Below are positions 60,922 through 64,000 of a stretch of 64,000 bases of DNA, in pieces; within the stretch, counting starts at the first letter, position 1, and the number at the start of each line of letters is the position of its first letter. The DNA is from Chloroflexi bacterium HGW-Chloroflexi-6 (GTDB taxonomy: Bacteria > Chloroflexota > Anaerolineae > Anaerolineales > Villigracilaceae), in assembly GCA_002840685.1 (NCBI GenBank), contig PHBU01000002.1, positions 1 through 64,000 on the forward strand, given 5' to 3'. The translations under genes and the position numbers were made by a program. Under the pieces are notes generated by a model. It was not told the DNA's origin, ran no database searches, and was given only the letters and a program-made list of their open reading frames with translations.

Positions 60922-61911
60922 ATGCCTGATGTCTTACTCGATGTTCAGGGACTGGAAACCCAGTTCCGCACGCCCGATGGTGTTGTTCATGCAGTGAATG
61001 GGGTCTCATTTTCAGTAAAGGAGGGGGAAACGCTCGGGGTAGTTGGTGAAAGTGGATGTGGAAAAAGTGTGACCATGCTGTCGGTGTTGGGGCTGATCCC
61101 CTCGCCGCCCGGAAAAGTCACGGCAGGCAAGGCATTTTTCAATGGGCATGATCTGCTCCAAATGCCCCGTGAAGAGCTTCGCCACGTGCGCGGCGCTCAA
61201 ATAAGCATGATTTTCCAGGATCCGATGACCTCTCTCAACCCGGTGTTGACGATTGGTCGCCAGTTGGAAGAGCCGCTCATACTCCACCTGGGTATGAACA
61301 AGAAACAGGCCAGCGACCGGGCCGCAGAATTACTCGAAATGGTCGGCATCCCAAACGCAAAAGACAGATTAAAAGATTATCCACACCAATACTCAGGTGG
61401 TATGCGCCAGCGCGTGATGATTGCGATGGCGCTTTCTTGCAGTCCGCAAATCCTGATTGCCGACGAGCCTACCACGGCGCTTGACGTAACCATCCAGGCC
61501 CAGATTACCGATTTGGTTAAGCGTTTGCGCGACGAAATCGGCATGACTGTCATCTGGATCACACACGATCTGGGGGTCGTGGCCAACCTGGCCAAGCGTG
61601 TGCTGGTGATGTATGGCGGCTTTATTATTGAAGAATCCCCCGTAAAAGATCTTTATGCGAACCCCAGTCATCCCTATACTATCGGACTTTTGGGTAGTTT
61701 GCCGCGTATTGATGAGGCTGAACGCCAACGCTTGTATTCCATCGAGGGCATGCCCCCAGTTCTTTATCGCAAACCTGAAGTTTGTCCCTTTGCGCCACGT
61801 TGTAAGTGGGTGATGGATCGTTGTTGGAAGGAAAACCCGATGCTGACCGAAGTTTCTCCCGAACATCGTGTGGCTTGCTGGGTGGATGTCAAAACCGGGA
61901 GGGCGCGCTAA
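60922..61911 (+). CDS. dppD: Oligopeptide/dipeptide ABC transporter ATPase, DppD/OppD type
   Basis: A protein of 329 aa. Walker [14 protein letters not shown]-loop [13 protein letters not shown], signature [15 protein letters not shown], Walker [13 protein letters not shown], His switch [13 protein letters not shown]. The C-terminal oligo_HPY segment with [15 protein letters not shown], a Cys-rich motif typical of Dpp/Opp ATPases that can bind a [4Fe-4S] cluster, is complete. AAAGGA precedes the ATG. It energises peptide uptake across the membrane with DppF; the permeases must be beyond the right edge or elsewhere. Confidence 0.93.
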   Translation: MPDVLLDVQGLETQFRTPDGVVHAVNGVSFSVKEGETLGVVGESGCGKSVTMLSVLGLIPSPPGKVTAGKAFFNGHDLLQMPREELRHVRGAQISMIFQDPMTSLNPVLTIGRQLEEPLILHLGMNKKQASDRAAELLEMVGIPNAKDRLKDYPHQYSGGMRQRVMIAMALSCSPQILIADEPTTALDVTIQAQITDLVKRLRDEIGMTVIWITHDLGVVANLAKRVLVMYGGFIIEESPVKDLYANPSHPYTIGLLGSLPRIDEAERQRLYSIEGMPPVLYRKPEVCPFAPRCKWVMDRCWKENPMLTEVSPEHRVACWVDVKTGRAR

Positions 61912-62897
61912 TGTCCGTCGATCAGAAAGTTCTTCTTCAGGTTCGTGATCTTAAAAAGCATTTCCCCATTTACCGCGGGGTCTTCCAGCGCCAGGTTGGC
62001 GCTGTTCGCGCTGTGGACGGAATTACTTTTGATGTCCATCAGGGCGAGACGCTTGGTTTGGTGGGCGAGTCGGGTTGTGGCAAATCCACGGCCGGGCGTA
62101 CCATCCTGCAACTTTATGAACCGACTGCTGGCAGCGTGGTGTTTGATGGTGTAGACTTGGTTCACATAAAAGCGGAAGAAATGCGCCAGATGCGCCGCAA
62201 AATACAAATGATTTTCCAGGATCCTTATGCCAGTCTGAATCCGCGTATGACAGTGGGCGAAATTGTTGGCGAGCCGCTCATGGTGCATAATATGGCAAGT
62301 GGTCGGGAGATTGAGGAGCGGGTCAAGGATTTACTCGATAAAGTGAACCTGAACCCGTCTTTTTCATCACGTTATCCGCATGAGTTCTCTGGCGGCCAAC
62401 GCCAGCGCATCGGCATTGCCCGCGCTCTCGCGCTGCAACCATCATTTATTATTTGTGATGAACCTATTTCGGCGTTGGATGTTTCCATCCAGGCCCAGGT
62501 TGTGAATCTTCTTGAAGAACTGCAGCAACAATTTAATCTGACTTATATGTTTATCGCCCACGACCTTTCGATGGTGAGACATATATCAGATCGAATTGCA
62601 GTTATGTATCTGGGTGTTTTGGTTGAATTGGCGGATCGCAATACCCTTTACCATGAGCCACTGCATCCCTATAGTCAGGCTCTTCTTTCGGCGGTTCCCA
62701 TCCCGGACCCAATCTTGGAAGAGCAGAGAAGCCGTGTTATTTTGCAGGGTGATGTACCTTCCCCGGCCAATCCGCCATCGGGTTGCCGCTTCCGTACCCG
62801 TTGTCCAATCGCTGAGATCGGTTTGTGCGATCTCACTCAGCCCGAATTTCGCGAGGTGACACCAGGCCATTTTGTGGCCTGTCACAAGGTTAATTAA
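61911..62897 (+). CDS. dppF: Oligopeptide/dipeptide ABC transporter ATPase, DppF/OppF type
   Basis: A protein of 328 aa. ATG at 61911 overlaps the dppD stop (TAATG); the track start inside dppD is not used. [20 protein letters not shown] is the OppF/DppF opening. Walker [15 protein letters not shown]-loop [13 protein letters not shown], signature [15 protein letters not shown], Walker [13 protein letters not shown], and terminal oligo_HPY segment [17 protein letters not shown]. It pairs with DppD as the second ATPase. A perfect Shine-Dalgarno-like AAAGGAGGTGAT follows at 62905 with no start codon near it. Confidence 0.94.
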   Translation: MSVDQKVLLQVRDLKKHFPIYRGVFQRQVGAVRAVDGITFDVHQGETLGLVGESGCGKSTAGRTILQLYEPTAGSVVFDGVDLVHIKAEEMRQMRRKIQMIFQDPYASLNPRMTVGEIVGEPLMVHNMASGREIEERVKDLLDKVNLNPSFSSRYPHEFSGGQRQRIGIARALALQPSFIICDEPISALDVSIQAQVVNLLEELQQQFNLTYMFIAHDLSMVRHISDRIAVMYLGVLVELADRNTLYHEPLHPYSQALLSAVPIPDPILEEQRSRVILQGDVPSPANPPSGCRFRTRCPIAEIGLCDLTQPEFREVTPGHFVACHKVN

Positions 62898-63000
62898 CAG
62901 AACCAAAGGAGGTGATTAAATCGAGCGGATATTTTGCGTTCGCTTTAATATTAATGAAGTACCCGTATCCAAATTTTAATTCAATGTGAGGAGAAGATAT

Positions 63001-64000
63001 ATGCGTAAGCTTTTTGCTCTGCTTAGTTTGCTCGTCGTAGCCAGCATTGTGCTGGCTGCCTGTGCCCCCGCGGTTGTCGAAGCGCCTGCTGAAGCGCCTG
63101 CAGCCGAAGAACCCGCTGAAGCCCCTGCTGCCGAAGCGCCTGCGGCCGAAGAACCCGCTGCTGAAGCCCCCATGGGATACAATTCTGCAGATCCTACTAC
63201 CCTGATGATTGCGACCATTGGCGAACCGGAAACTCTCGACCCCGCCCTGGCGTATGAAACCGCTGGTGGTGAGATCATCCAGAACGTTTACGAAACCCTG
63301 GTCTTCTACGATGGCGAAGCCACCGACAAATTCGTGCCCCAGTTGGCCGAATCCTGGGAAATTTCGGATGACGGTCTGGTCTATACCTTCAAAATCCGCT
63401 CCGGTGTTAAATTCCACGATGGCGCAGACATGACCGCTTCGGACGTGGCCTACTCCTTCCAGCGCGGATTGCTCTACGGTGGTTACAGCGGCCCGCAGTG
63501 GCTGTTGGCTGAACCGTTCTTTGGCATCGGCATGGATGATGTCTCCCTGTTGGTTGACGACACTGGCGCTTTGGCTGATGATGGCGAAGCCCTGGCTGCT
63601 GCTGACCCGGCTTTGTTGCTCGCTGCCTGCGAAAAAGTCACCGGCCTGATTGTGGCTGATGATGCCGCTGGTACGGTGACCATGACGCTTGCGCAGTCTT
63701 GGGGCCCATTCATTGCCACCATCGCCCAGGGTTGGGGTTCCGTCTTGGATAAAGATTGGGCCGTTGCGAATGGCGCCTGGGATGGCGATTGCGCCACCTG
63801 GCAGAATTACTATGCTGTTCCTTCCGAAAATGACCCGCTGACCACCATCGCGAATGGTACCGGCGCGTTCAAACTCGACCACTGGACCCAGGGCGAAGAA
63901 CTTGTCCTCGTCCGTAACGACAACTATTGGCGCGAACCTGCCAAACTTGAGCGCATTGTTATCAAGTCCATCGATGAATGGGGTACTCGCTTTGCCATGC
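63001..64000 (+). CDS. Peptide ABC transporter substrate-binding lipoprotein, cut by window edge
   Basis: Absent from the ORF track because the stop lies outside. ATG 63001 has GAGGAG 8 bases upstream. Signal peptide with lipobox (MRKLFALLSLLVVASIVLAAC, Cys about 21), then a Pro/Ala/Glu-rich linker of repeated APAAE units. From about 65 it is a family 5 extracellular binding protein: TIGEPETLDPALAYETAGGE, NVYETLVFYDG, PQLAESWEISDDGLVYTFKI, VKFHDGADMTASDVAYSFQR. About 333 residues are visible. The lipoprotein captures oligopeptides for the ABC ATPases upstream. Confidence 0.93.
   Translation, partial: MRKLFALLSLLVVASIVLAACAPAVVEAPAEAPAAEEPAEAPAAEAPAAEEPAAEAPMGYNSADPTTLMIATIGEPETLDPALAYETAGGEIIQNVYETLVFYDGEATDKFVPQLAESWEISDDGLVYTFKIRSGVKFHDGADMTASDVAYSFQRGLLYGGYSGPQWLLAEPFFGIGMDDVSLLVDDTGALADDGEALAAADPALLLAACEKVTGLIVADDAAGTVTMTLAQSWGPFIATIAQGWGSVLDKDWAVANGAWDGDCATWQNYYAVPSENDPLTTIANGTGAFKLDHWTQGEELVLVRNDNYWREPAKLERIVIKSIDEWGTRFAM

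Noticed and set aside
62890-63882. Minus-strand 330-aa ORF
   Set aside because: Antisense of the clear substrate-binding lipoprotein; composition Gly/Phe/Arg typical of a shadow.
1-64000. CRISPR arrays or rRNA genes
   Set aside because: No regularly spaced 25-40 bp repeats with spacers and no rRNA-like sequence were seen; the only regular array is the short iteron-like one.

Overview
The window looks like a chromosome segment of a filamentous-type Chloroflexota (Anaerolineae-like) bacterium. This is inferred from the mix of a large secreted three-SLH protein, a BTAD/SARP-type giant ATPase regulator, SH3b-plus-membrane-anchor proteins and long GAF hybrid kinases. No rRNA or full tRNA is present to confirm it. 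Base composition changes sharply: GC-rich core-like blocks alternate with AT-rich blocks (about 6.4-7.4, 19.4-26.9, and parts of 31.5-41 kb) that read as acquired DNA.

1-6.6 kb: right part of an integrated plasmid-like element. On the minus strand a tightly overlapping operon runs from about 5.75 kb to the left edge. It encodes small unknown proteins, a four-helix membrane protein, an SH3b protein, ParA, a partner protein, an iteron-like repeat array, a winged-helix Rep-like protein and DnaB (cut by the edge). A divergent HTH regulator with an 18-bp palindrome sits at the right end. The element stops at a 42-base 3' half of an initiator tRNA-Met, starting exactly at the anticodon loop, which is a classic attR. 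Just outside lies a decayed tyrosine recombinase.

7.4-12.3 kb: a TetR-controlled redox cassette. It holds two RdhA/QueG-like 8Fe-8S proteins flanking an iodothyronine-deiodinase-like protein whose active-site residue is encoded by in-frame TGA (GSYT-U-PPF) with a SECIS-like hairpin behind it. A glutaredoxin-like/thioredoxin reductase fusion follows. This is the most striking system in the window.

12.4-19.3 kb: a zinc-ribbon protein (duplicated at 35 kb), a 1203-aa BTAD-AAA-TPR regulator, an SH3b membrane protein and small unknown genes.

19.4-26.3 kb: an AT-rich conflict-type island with a MITE-like repeat, an orphan Trypco1-type protein, a frameshifted IS5-type transposase, a trypsin-NB-ARC-TPR protein, and a Nudix / MtnK-like kinase / Nudix trio. 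26.9-34.5 kb: a 2089-aa secreted SLH protein and a secreted companion. 34.7-42.2 kb: a second island with an SLH remnant, the duplicated zinc-ribbon gene, a trypsin-NB-ARC protein with a repeat-like C-terminal half, a zinc-binding protein and a membrane protein, then a truncated HsdR joined tail-to-tail to a frameshifted CHAT protease.

42.4-50.2 kb: a four-gene phosphorelay operon (7TM-PAS hybrid kinase, 4xGAF hybrid kinase, HPt, REC-cyclase). 50.9-60.5 kb: housekeeping and stress genes (M50-CBS protease, SOUL, DUF2177, sorbosone-dehydrogenase-like, cupin, flavin disulfide reductase, two CsbD, YpfJ-type metallopeptidase, PRC-barrel, DgkA). 60.9-64 kb: start of an oligopeptide ABC operon (two ATPases, a substrate-binding lipoprotein cut by the edge).
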